In this document: in pieces, positions 54,946-64,000 of the stretch
Position numbering within the stretch: position 1 is the first letter of the stretch
Layout: each line of letters opens with the position of its first letter
Source of the DNA: Hyphomicrobiales bacterium
GTDB taxonomy: Bacteria > Pseudomonadota > Alphaproteobacteria > Rhizobiales > Beijerinckiaceae
DNA: 64,000 nt
Direction of reading: 5' to 3'
Assembly (NCBI GenBank): GCA_004144595.1
Contig: SEEM01000013.1
Coordinates: forward strand, 1 to 64,000
Notes under the pieces: generated by a model
What the model was told of the DNA's origin: nothing
Databases searched by the model: none
Seen by the model: the letters and a program-made list of their open reading frames with translations, nothing else
Translations under genes and position numbers: made by a program

Positions 54946-55425
54946 TCAGCCGCGTCGGGCGGCCTCGATCTTGGCGACGTCGATCTTCTGCATCGTCATC
55001 ATCGCGGCGAAGGCGCGCTTCGATTCCTCGCCGCCGGCGGCGAGCGCCTCGGTCAGCACGCGTGGCGTGATCTGCCAGGACAGGCCCCATTTGTCCCGGC
55101 ACCAGCCGCACTCGCTCTCCTTACCGCCATTGCCGACGATGGCGTTCCAGTAGCGATCCGTCTCCTCCTGGTCCTCGGTGGCGATCTGGAAGGAGAAAGC
55201 TTCGCTGTGCTTGAACATCGGCCCGCCATTGAGCCCGAGGCAGGGGATGCCGAGCACCGTGAAGGTGACGGTCAGCACGTCGCCGGCCTTGCCTGAGGGA
55301 AAGTCGGTCGGTGCGCGGAAGACCTCTTTCACCGCGCTGTCGGGGAAGGTCTGGGCATAGAAGCGGGCGGCGGCCTCGGCGTCCTTGTCGTACCACAGGC
55401 AGATCGTGTTCTTGGCGGTGGCCAT
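54946..55425 (-). CDS. VOC-family (PhnB-like) protein
   Basis: MATAKNTICLWYDKDAEAAARFYAQTFPDSAVKEVFRAPTDFPSGKAGDVLTVTFTVLGIPCLGLNGGPMFKHSEAFSFQIATEDQEETDRYWNAIVGNGGKESECGWCRDKWGLSWQITP. Confidence 0.88.
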   Translation of the reverse strand: MATAKNTICLWYDKDAEAAARFYAQTFPDSAVKEVFRAPTDFPSGKAGDVLTVTFTVLGIPCLGLNGGPMFKHSEAFSFQIATEDQEETDRYWNAIVGNGGKESECGWCRDKWGLSWQITPRVLTEALAAGGEESKRAFAAMMTMQKIDVAKIEAARRG

Positions 55426-55720
55426 GATCAGTCCTTTCGCTGTCGAGACGGTGCGGCGCGCAACTCCCGGTATGAGCACGACAATGCGTGTCAGGAGTGC
55501 TCGTTGCATCTCGGACGGTGCAAGGCTATCGCGGCGTCGAGATGGCGAGCGCGAGGCGGGAGCCGCCATCTCCGCATCCCGGCTTCCCGTTTCCGGGTGA
55601 TCCGGCCGCGGGCCGCCGTGCTTCTCGTCGGCGTCGCTGCGGCGTTCCGGGCCGCGCCGGCACCATGATGTGGATGGCGGTGCCCGAAACCCGGCGATCC
55701 GACGGATCGGAATCAATCGG

Positions 55721-55735
55721 TTAACCATTCATTGA
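55721..55735. promoter_or_regulatory. Near-consensus CtrA-like site upstream of ftsW
   Basis: TTAACCATTCATTGA: TTAA-N7-TTGA, one mismatch to TTAA-N7-TTAA. Confidence 0.25.
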
Positions 55736-55799
55736 CAGAGTGATTCGCCACGCAAGCGCGGTTTCGGCCGCGCGGAATTTGCCGATAGGACGCCCCGTC

Positions 55800-56924
55800 A
55801 TGGTCTCGCGCGCGGAACCTTCTCTCAGCGGTCGCTGGTGGTGGTCGATCGACCGCCTGATCCTCACCGCGCTCGTCGCGCTGATGGTCTCGGGCGTCGT
55901 GCTGCTGATGGCGGGCGGGCCGCCGGTCGCAGAGCGGCTCGGCCTCTCGACCTTCCATTTCGTCAACCGGCAGGCCGCCTATCTCGGCGCCGCGATGGTG
56001 ATCTTCCTCGGGGTGTCGCTGATGACGCCGCGCCAGGTGCGCCGCGCCGCGCTGCTGATCTATCTCGGTTCGCTCGTCATGGTGGTGGCGACGCTTTATT
56101 TCGGCGTCGAGGTGAAGGGCGCGAAACGCTGGCTGACGCTCGGACCGCTCGGCTCCGTGCAGCCCTCTGAATTCCTGAAGCCCGCCTTCGTGGTGATGGC
56201 GGCCTGGGCCTTTGCCGAAGGCATGCGCCGGCCCGACCTGCCGGGTACGATCCTCGCGTTGCTGCTGCTGCCGTTCACCATCGTGCCGCTCGTCCTCCAG
56301 CCCGATTTCGGCCAGACCATGCTGGTCAGCCTGGTCTGGGCCGGACTGTTCTTCGTGGCCGGCCTGCACTGGTTCTGGGTGGTCGGGCTGGGGGGCATCG
56401 GCGCCGTTGGCATCGTCGTCGCCTATGAACTCGTGCCGCATGTCCGTGCCCGCATCGAGCGCTTCATGGACAAGGGTTCGGGTGACTCGTTCCAGGTCGA
56501 TACGGCGCTGGAGAGCTTCGCGCAGGGTGGCTGGCTCGGCAAAGGTCCGGGCGAGGGCACGGTGAAGCGCATCCTGCCCGACGCCCATACCGACTTCATC
56601 TTCGCGGTCACGGCCGAGGAGTTCGGCATCGTGGTCTGCATGCTGCTCGTCGCGCTCTTCGCGGTCATCGTGATCCGGGCGCTGCTCGTGGCGCAGAAGT
56701 CGGAAGACCCGTTCATCCGTCTGGCGGTCACCGGCCTCGCACTGCTCTTCGGCATCCAGGCGGCGATCAATATGATGGTCAACCTGCACATGATGCCGGC
56801 CAAGGGCATGACGCTGCCCTTCATTTCTTATGGCGGCTCGTCGCTGCTTTCGCTCGCGGTCGGGATGGGTTTCCTGCTGGCGCTGACCCGGCGACGCCCG
56901 CGCTCCGTCGATTTCGGGCGCTGA
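55800..56924 (+). CDS. ftsW: Peptidoglycan polymerase FtsW (SEDS)
   Basis: FHFVNRQAAYLGAAMVIFLGVSL; GAKRWLTLGPLGSVQPSEFLKPAFV; LPDAHTDFIFAVTAEEFG; LPFISYGGSSLLSLAVGMGFLLALTRRRP. Confidence 0.96.
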   Translation: MVSRAEPSLSGRWWWSIDRLILTALVALMVSGVVLLMAGGPPVAERLGLSTFHFVNRQAAYLGAAMVIFLGVSLMTPRQVRRAALLIYLGSLVMVVATLYFGVEVKGAKRWLTLGPLGSVQPSEFLKPAFVVMAAWAFAEGMRRPDLPGTILALLLLPFTIVPLVLQPDFGQTMLVSLVWAGLFFVAGLHWFWVVGLGGIGAVGIVVAYELVPHVRARIERFMDKGSGDSFQVDTALESFAQGGWLGKGPGEGTVKRILPDAHTDFIFAVTAEEFGIVVCMLLVALFAVIVIRALLVAQKSEDPFIRLAVTGLALLFGIQAAINMMVNLHMMPAKGMTLPFISYGGSSLLSLAVGMGFLLALTRRRPRSVDFGR

Positions 56925-56928
56925 GCCG

Positions 56929-58032
56929 ATGGCGGCTGGCAAACTCGTCATGCTGGCGGCCGGGGGAACCGGCGGCCATCTCTTCCCGGCGGAGGCGCTG
57001 AGCCACGCGCTCCATGCCAAGGGCATGCGCGTCGTGCTGATGACCGATACGCGCGCTGCCGCGTTCGCCGGTAGTTTCCCGGCAGAGGCCGTCCATGCCG
57101 TGCCGGCGGCGACGCCGTCCGGGCGCTCGCCGCTGCAGAAGGCCAAAGCGCTCTTCGCCATCGCCAAGGGTACTTTCGCGGCGCGACGCATCATCGGGCA
57201 GGTGAAGCCTGCCGTGGTCGTCGGCTTCGGTGGTTATCCGACCGTGCCGCCGGTGCTCGGCGCTTCGCTCGCAGGCGTGCGCACCCTGATCCACGAGCAG
57301 AACGCCGTGATCGGCCGGGCCAACCGCTTCCTCGCCGGGCGGGCCGATGTTATCGCCACCGGCTTCGCAGAGGTCGGCGGGCTCACCCAGGCGCAGCAGG
57401 CGAAGTGCCGCCATGTCGGCAATCCCGTGCGCCCGGCCGTGATCGAGGCTGCCGGTCGCGACTATGACGGGCCGAGCGAAGGCAAGATCAGGCTGCTCGT
57501 CTTCGGCGGCAGCCAGGGCGCGCGCATCATGGCCGACATCGTGCCGCCGGCGCTCGAGCTTCTGACCGAGGCCGAGCGGGCACGCCTGACCATCGTCCAG
57601 CAGGCGCGCGCCGAGGACGACCAGCGCGTGCGTGGCATCTACGAGACGCTCGGCATCCAGGCGACGATCGCGCCTTTCTTCAAGGATCTGCCGGCGCAGA
57701 TGGCGGCGGCGCAACTCGTCATCGCGCGCTCCGGGGCCTCGACGGTGGCGGAACTCACCGTGATCGGCCGGCCGGCTTTGCTGGTGCCGCTGCCGGGCTC
57801 GCTCGACCAGGACCAGGCCGCGAATGCCGCCTTCCTCCAAGGGGTGGGCGGGGCGATCCGCATCCTCCAGCCTGATTTCACGCCGCGCCATCTTGCTGAC
57901 GAATTGTCGAAGCTGATCGCACAGCCCGCACACTTGACGATGATGGCCGCAAACGCGAAGAGCGCCGGTATCCCCGACGCTGCCGACCGCCTGGCCGATC
58001 TCGTGATCGCCACGGCCCATTCCCAGAACTGA
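56929..58032 (+). CDS. murG: UDP-GlcNAc transferase MurG
   Basis: LVMLAAGGTGGHLFPAEALSHALHAKG; VVGFGGYPTVPPVLGA; LLVFGGSQGARIMADIVP; IARSGASTVAELTVIGRPALLVPLPGSLDQDQAANA. Confidence 0.97.
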   Translation: MAAGKLVMLAAGGTGGHLFPAEALSHALHAKGMRVVLMTDTRAAAFAGSFPAEAVHAVPAATPSGRSPLQKAKALFAIAKGTFAARRIIGQVKPAVVVGFGGYPTVPPVLGASLAGVRTLIHEQNAVIGRANRFLAGRADVIATGFAEVGGLTQAQQAKCRHVGNPVRPAVIEAAGRDYDGPSEGKIRLLVFGGSQGARIMADIVPPALELLTEAERARLTIVQQARAEDDQRVRGIYETLGIQATIAPFFKDLPAQMAAAQLVIARSGASTVAELTVIGRPALLVPLPGSLDQDQAANAAFLQGVGGAIRILQPDFTPRHLADELSKLIAQPAHLTMMAANAKSAGIPDAADRLADLVIATAHSQN

Positions 58033-58047
58033 CAGGATTCAAGGACC

Positions 58048-59454
<1,407 letters not shown>

Positions 59455-59476
59455 CCGCGGCTCGCCGCAATTGCGC

Positions 59477-59553
59477 CGTCATGCTCGGGCTTGACCCGAG
59501 CATCTCCTGCCAGAGATTCTCGGGTCTACGCTTCGCTTCGCCCGAGAATGACG
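59477..59553. repeat. Intergenic palindromic repeat (CGTCATGCTCGGGCTTGACCCGAGCATC type)
   Basis: CGTCATGCTCGGGCTTGACCCGAGCATCTC ... GAGATTCTCGGGTCTACGCTTCGCTTCGCCCGAGAATGACG. Confidence 0.8.
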
Positions 59554-59593
59554 GCCTGTTCCGTCTCGGACCACCATGCTCTAAAGCGACGCC

Positions 59594-60520
59594 ATGCCCT
59601 TCGCAGACCTTTCCTCCGACATCCGTGCCTCGGCTCCCGATCTGCGGGGCCGGCTCCTCGCCAATCAGGAGCTTTCGGGCCTGACCTGGTTCCGCGTCGG
59701 CGGCCCGGCGCAGATCCTGTTCACGCCGGCCGATGAAGACGACCTCGCCTATCTCCTGTCGAAGCTGCCCGAAGACCTTCCGGTCACGGTGATCGGGCTC
59801 GGCTCCAACCTGATCGTGCGTGATGGCGGCATTCCCGGTGTCGTGATCCGGCTCGGCGGCAAGGCCTTCGGCGAGATCGCGCTGGAGAGCGGCGACCGCC
59901 TGCGCGCCGGCACGGCCGTGCCGGACGTCAAGGTCGCCCGCGCTGCCGCCGATGCCTCGCTCGACGGGCTTGCCTTCTATCGCGGCATTCCCGGCTCGAT
60001 CGGCGGGGCGCTGCGCATGAATGCCGGCGCCCATGGCGGCGAGACGACCGACGTGCTGGTCTCCGTGCGTGGCGTCACCCGCAAGGGCGAGATCGTCACG
60101 CTCTCCCATGCGGAGATGGGCTTCACCTATCGCAACAGCGCGGCCTCGACCCGCGACGTCATCTTCACCTCCGCGCTGTTTCAGGGCCGGCCGGGCGATC
60201 AGGCGGACATCCAGGCCGAGATGGACCGGGTGACGCAGGCGCGCGAAGCGGCGCAGCCGATCAAGGAGCGCACCGGCGGGTCGACCTTCAAGAACCCCGA
60301 CGGCGGCAAGGCCTGGAAGCTGATCGATGCCGCCGGCTGCCGCGGCTTGCGCGTCGGCGGGGCGCAGGTCTCGGAGATGCATTGCAACTTCCTCATCAAC
60401 ACCGGGGGCGCTACAGCCGCCGATGTCGAGGGGTTGGGCGAGGAGGTTCGCCGCCGGGTCAAGGAGAATTCCGGCTTCGACCTGCAGTGGGAGATCAAAC
60501 GGCTGGGTGTGGCGGGCTGA
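59594..60520 (+). CDS. murB: UDP-N-acetylenolpyruvoylglucosamine reductase MurB
   Basis: [123 protein letters not shown]. Confidence 0.97.
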   Translation: MPFADLSSDIRASAPDLRGRLLANQELSGLTWFRVGGPAQILFTPADEDDLAYLLSKLPEDLPVTVIGLGSNLIVRDGGIPGVVIRLGGKAFGEIALESGDRLRAGTAVPDVKVARAAADASLDGLAFYRGIPGSIGGALRMNAGAHGGETTDVLVSVRGVTRKGEIVTLSHAEMGFTYRNSAASTRDVIFTSALFQGRPGDQADIQAEMDRVTQAREAAQPIKERTGGSTFKNPDGGKAWKLIDAAGCRGLRVGGAQVSEMHCNFLINTGGATAADVEGLGEEVRRRVKENSGFDLQWEIKRLGVAG

Positions 60521-60526
60521 CGCGGA

Positions 60527-60901
60527 TCAGCCGCTGCCGCCAGGCGGAAAGTTCACGCCGAGAATCACGAACCACGCCAGGATGGCGCCGACCCAGAGCA
60601 CGGCGAGATAGCACAGGCGCCGCCAGCCCGGCGTGATACCGCGCCGCTTGAGCAGCAGCCCGAGAGCCCCCGCGACCATGAAGCTGGGCGCCCAGGCGAC
60701 GGTTACGCCCACGAGCACAGGCCATACCCATGGCCCGTGCCATTGCTCCATGGGCGGATAACGCAGCGTCAGGAGCGGCGAGGCGACGGCGTAAAGGATA
60801 AGGCTGGAGTATCCGAGCGTGAGAAAGGCCGCCGCAATCGCCACGGCAAATGCGATAAGCGATCCGCGCATCGCCCAGACGGCTCTCAGGATCTGACGCA
60901 C
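60527..60901 (-). CDS. Small hypothetical membrane protein
   Basis: Three to four hydrophobic segments; antisense orientation within dcw cluster. Confidence 0.5.
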   Translation of the reverse strand: MRQILRAVWAMRGSLIAFAVAIAAAFLTLGYSSLILYAVASPLLTLRYPPMEQWHGPWVWPVLVGVTVAWAPSFMVAGALGLLLKRRGITPGWRRLCYLAVLWVGAILAWFVILGVNFPPGGSG

Positions 60902-60975
60902 CGGCTGTCTCCTTTCGTCGGGCGCTTATGCGTCACTGATGGGCCGAGAATGTGAAGCCGACCGATCAGGCCGCA

Positions 60976-60990
60976 TTAACCCCGCGTTAA
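60976..60990. promoter_or_regulatory. Candidate CtrA site TTAA-N7-TTAA upstream of ddlB-ftsQ-ftsA
   Basis: TTAACCCCGCGTTAACC exact match, followed by an additional TTAACCATGGTTAACC palindrome. Confidence 0.6.
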
Positions 60991-61033
60991 CCATGGTTAA
61001 CCACAGTCCGACGCAAGCGGGAGCGAAGCGTCG

Positions 61034-61948
61034 ATGACCAAACATGTCGCAGTGCTGATGGGCGGCTGGTCCGTCGAGCGGGAGGTCAGCCTCAACAGTG
61101 GCGCGGCCTGCGCCCGGGCGCTGGAAAGCATCGGCTACCGCGTCACCCGCGTCGACGTGCAGCGCGACATCGCCGAGGTGCTGGCAAAGCTGAAGCCGGA
61201 CGTCGCCTTCAACGCCCTGCATGGCCGCTTCGGCGAGGACGGCACGATCCAGGGCGTGCTGGAGATCCTGCGCATCCCCTACAGCCATTCCGGCGTGTTG
61301 GCCTCGGCTCTGGCGATCCGCAAGGATCGGGCGAAGACCGTGGTGAAGGCGGCCGGCGTGCCGGTCGCGCACGGTGTCAACGTCTCGCGATTCGCGGCCG
61401 CGAAAACGCACGTGCTGCCGCCCCCTTACGTGCTCAAGCCGATCGACGAGGGCTCTTCAGTCGGCGTCGTGATCGTGAAGCAGGGCAGGGAGCATCCGCC
61501 GCAGGAAATCGCCCGGCCGGACTGGCCTTGCGGCGAGATGCTGCTGGCTGAGACCTTCATCGCCGGGCGCGAACTGACCTGCGCCGTGATGGGCGAGCGC
61601 AGCCTCGGTGTGACCGAAATACAAGCCGCAACCGGTGAGTTTTACGACTACGACGCGAAGTACGCGAAAGGTGGCTCGATCCACATCTGTCCGGCTCAAA
61701 TTTTACCAAAAATTTACCAGCAGATCGAAGAGTGTGCGTTAACGGCGCATCAAGCAATCGGATGCCGGGGCGTCAGCCGATCTGACTTCCGCTACCACGA
61801 CGAGAGCGACACGCTCGTCTGGCTGGAAGTCAATACGCAGCCCGGGATGACCGAGACCAGCCTGGTGCCCGAATTGGCTGCCCATGCGGGCCTGGATTTC
61901 GGTGAGCTCGTCAAATGGATGGTGGACGACGCCTCCCTCGATCGGTGA
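61034..61948 (+). CDS. ddlB: D-alanine--D-alanine ligase
   Basis: VAVLMGGWSVEREVSLNSGAACARALE; PYVLKPIDEGSSVGVVIV; WLEVNTQPGMTETSLVPELAAHAGLDFGELV. Confidence 0.95.
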   Translation: MTKHVAVLMGGWSVEREVSLNSGAACARALESIGYRVTRVDVQRDIAEVLAKLKPDVAFNALHGRFGEDGTIQGVLEILRIPYSHSGVLASALAIRKDRAKTVVKAAGVPVAHGVNVSRFAAAKTHVLPPPYVLKPIDEGSSVGVVIVKQGREHPPQEIARPDWPCGEMLLAETFIAGRELTCAVMGERSLGVTEIQAATGEFYDYDAKYAKGGSIHICPAQILPKIYQQIEECALTAHQAIGCRGVSRSDFRYHDESDTLVWLEVNTQPGMTETSLVPELAAHAGLDFGELVKWMVDDASLDR

Positions 61949-61953
61949 AAGCG

Positions 61954-62913
61954 ATGACGGCGAAACCCGTTCCTGTGCGCAAATTCGCTCCAGCCCGGCC
62001 GCTCTCGCGGCTGCCGGTGCCGTCTGCCGCCCCGCAATTGCTGGTCGGGGAGCGGCAGGGCCGCTGGATGCGCCGGTCGCGCCGCAGCGCGGTCGCGGTG
62101 CCGCTGGCGCAGCGCCTGCCCCGCAGCCTCGGCACCTGGCTGGCGCTCGGCTTTCTCACGCTCAGCCTCGGCAGCGGCTTCGTGCTCGGCGGCCACTGGC
62201 AGACCATGCAGGACAATTACGGCGAACCGCGGCACATGTTCGCGCGGGCGCTGGGCTTCGGCATCGACCGCATCACCATTTCAGGGCTCTCGGGCCTGTC
62301 GGAGCAGGAAGTCCTGGTCGCGGCCGGCATCGATTCGAAAACCTCGCTGGTGTTCTTCGACGCCGACGAGGCCCGCAAGCAGCTCGAGGCGACGCCGCTG
62401 ATCCGCGAGGCCGCCGTGCGCAAGCTCTATCCGGGCGAGGTCTCGATCCAGCTCACCGAGCGCGAGCCCTATGCGCTCTGGCAGGTGAAGGGCGAGCTCT
62501 TCGTGATCGCTGCCGACGGCACGGTGATCGACAAGATGGATGACGGTCGCTTCGCCTATCTGCCGCTGGTCGTCGGCAAGGACGCCAACAGCCGCGCCGC
62601 CGAATATCTGGCGATCCGCAGCCAGGCCGGCGCCTTCGCCCAGCATATCCGCGCCGCGACGCTCGTCTCCGGGCGCCGCTGGAACCTGAAACTCGACAAC
62701 GGCATGGATGTGCGCTTGCCCGAGACCAAGCCGGAAGCCGCGGTGCAGCGCCTCGTGTCGATGGAGAGCGATTATCGCATCCTCGAAAAGGACGTGCTCG
62801 CCATCGACCTGCGCCAGCCCGACCGGGTGACGATGCGGCTCTCGGAGGAGGCGGCCGCGGCGCGTGCCGAGCTGCTCAAGAGCAAGGCCAAGAAGAAGGG
62901 AGGCGAGGCGTGA
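61954..62913 (+). CDS. ftsQ: Cell division protein FtsQ
   Basis: POTRA region GFGIDRITISGLSGLSEQEVLVAAGIDSKTSLVFFDADEARKQLEATPLIREAAVRKLYPGEVSIQLTEREPYALWQ; between ddlB and ftsA. Confidence 0.93.
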   Translation: MTAKPVPVRKFAPARPLSRLPVPSAAPQLLVGERQGRWMRRSRRSAVAVPLAQRLPRSLGTWLALGFLTLSLGSGFVLGGHWQTMQDNYGEPRHMFARALGFGIDRITISGLSGLSEQEVLVAAGIDSKTSLVFFDADEARKQLEATPLIREAAVRKLYPGEVSIQLTEREPYALWQVKGELFVIAADGTVIDKMDDGRFAYLPLVVGKDANSRAAEYLAIRSQAGAFAQHIRAATLVSGRRWNLKLDNGMDVRLPETKPEAAVQRLVSMESDYRILEKDVLAIDLRQPDRVTMRLSEEAAAARAELLKSKAKKKGGEA

Positions 62914-64000
62914 ACCACGTTACCTCCCAGGGCCTGACCCCGCGCATGCGTCCCCTGTCGTCGCGCAAGAGCGCGACCTTGTCGATTCTCGACATCGGCA
63001 CCAGCAAGGTCGTCTGCCTCATCGCCGAGCTCAGCCCGGCTGAGACTAACGAGCGGCTGCGCGGCCGCACCCATGTCGCCCGCATCATCGGCATCGGCCA
63101 CCAGCGCTCGCTTGGCCTGAAGGGCGGCGCGATCGTCGATCTCGAAAGCGCCGAGCGCGCGATTCGGGCTGCCGTGGATGCGGCCGAGCGCATGGCCAAG
63201 GTCGAGGTGCAGTCGGTCATCGTCAACCTGACCGGCGGGCGCATCGGCTCGCAGCATTATGCGGCCAGCGTCGACCTGCGCTCCGGCTCGGTCGGCGATG
63301 CCGATGTGAAGCGCGTGCTCGCGACCGCCGCGACCCATGCGTTGCGCCCCGGCAAGGCCGTGCTCCATGCCCTGCCGACAGGCTATGCACTGGACGGCGT
63401 GCCGGGCGTGCTCGATCCGCGCGGGCTGATCGGCGGCAAGCTTTCGGTCGACATGCATGTCGTCGCCAGCGAAGTGGCGGCGGCGCGCAACGTCATGCTC
63501 GCGGTCGAACGCTGCCATCTCGAAGTCGAGGCGGTGGTGGCAACGCCCTACGCCTCCGGCCTCTCGGTCCTCGTCGACGACGAATCGGAGATGGGCGTCG
63601 TCCTCGTCGATCTCGGCGGCGGCTCGACCTCGCTGGGCGTCTTCTCGGGCGGGCATCTCGTCCATGCCGACGCGATCGCCGTCGGCGGCAACCACATCAC
63701 CATGGACGTGGCGCGCGGCCTTTCAACCCGCGTCTCGGCGGCCGAGCGGCTGAAGACGCTGCACGGTTCCTGCATCGCCAGCGCCTCCGACGAGCGCGAC
63801 ATGATCGCGGTGCCTCAGGTCGACGACGACGAGCGCGACATGCCGAACCATCTCGCCAAGTCGCATCTGGTGCGCATCATCAAGCCGCGCGTCGAGGAAA
63901 TCCTCGAACTGGTGCGCGACCGGCTGAACAATGCCGGCTTCTCGGCCCAGGCCGGGCGGCGCGTCGTCCTCACCGGCGGTGCCTGCCAGCTCACCGGCCT
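62910..64000 (+). CDS. ftsA: Cell division protein FtsA (truncated by window end)
   Basis: GTG start overlapping the ftsQ stop; LSILDIGTSKVVCLIAEL; GLKGGAIVDLESAERAIRAAVDAAERMA; VLVDLGGGSTSLGVFSGG; open reading continues to 64000. Confidence 0.95.
   Translation, partial: MNHVTSQGLTPRMRPLSSRKSATLSILDIGTSKVVCLIAELSPAETNERLRGRTHVARIIGIGHQRSLGLKGGAIVDLESAERAIRAAVDAAERMAKVEVQSVIVNLTGGRIGSQHYAASVDLRSGSVGDADVKRVLATAATHALRPGKAVLHALPTGYALDGVPGVLDPRGLIGGKLSVDMHVVASEVAAARNVMLAVERCHLEVEAVVATPYASGLSVLVDDESEMGVVLVDLGGGSTSLGVFSGGHLVHADAIAVGGNHITMDVARGLSTRVSAAERLKTLHGSCIASASDERDMIAVPQVDDDERDMPNHLAKSHLVRIIKPRVEEILELVRDRLNNAGFSAQAGRRVVLTGGACQLTG

Overview
High-GC alphaproteobacterial chromosomal window; the gene content suggests Hyphomicrobiales/Bosea-like, which is an inference. 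Main blocks: (1) a compact chemotaxis locus (~0.36-10.8 kb: mcp, CheY-like, STAS, cheY, cheA, cheW, mcp, cheR, cheD, cheB, cheY); (2) a mixed metabolic/envelope region (GPx-like, mogA, SGNH-like protein, GNAT, orphan FliK-like/FlhB-C pair, aldo/keto reductase, MBL hydrolase, ettA, peptide SBP, lldD-like, yitT-like, cspA); (3) a lower-GC four-gene cluster of coiled-coil proteins (~26.4-29.5 kb); (4) an ArsR-methyltransferase regulator with metF and metH; (5) a MacAB-like efflux operon, amidase, TerB/DnaJ protein and SLT protein; (6) rnpB (RNase P RNA) and ohr/ohrR; (7) the dcw cell-wall/division cluster from mraZ to ftsA (cut by the window end). Main points for follow-up: ettA carries an internal deletion plus frameshift that removes the ABC1 signature/Walker B region; the coiled-coil cluster is preceded by an exact TTAA-N7-TTAA CtrA-type site; another exact CtrA-type site precedes ddlB-ftsQ-ftsA; four 10-bp-phased CCC(A/G) repeats upstream of mraZ look like a MraZ operator; a perfect 22-bp palindrome precedes the ArsR-MT/metF/metH block. 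All calls are from reading the sequence and supplied ORFs; no searches were run.
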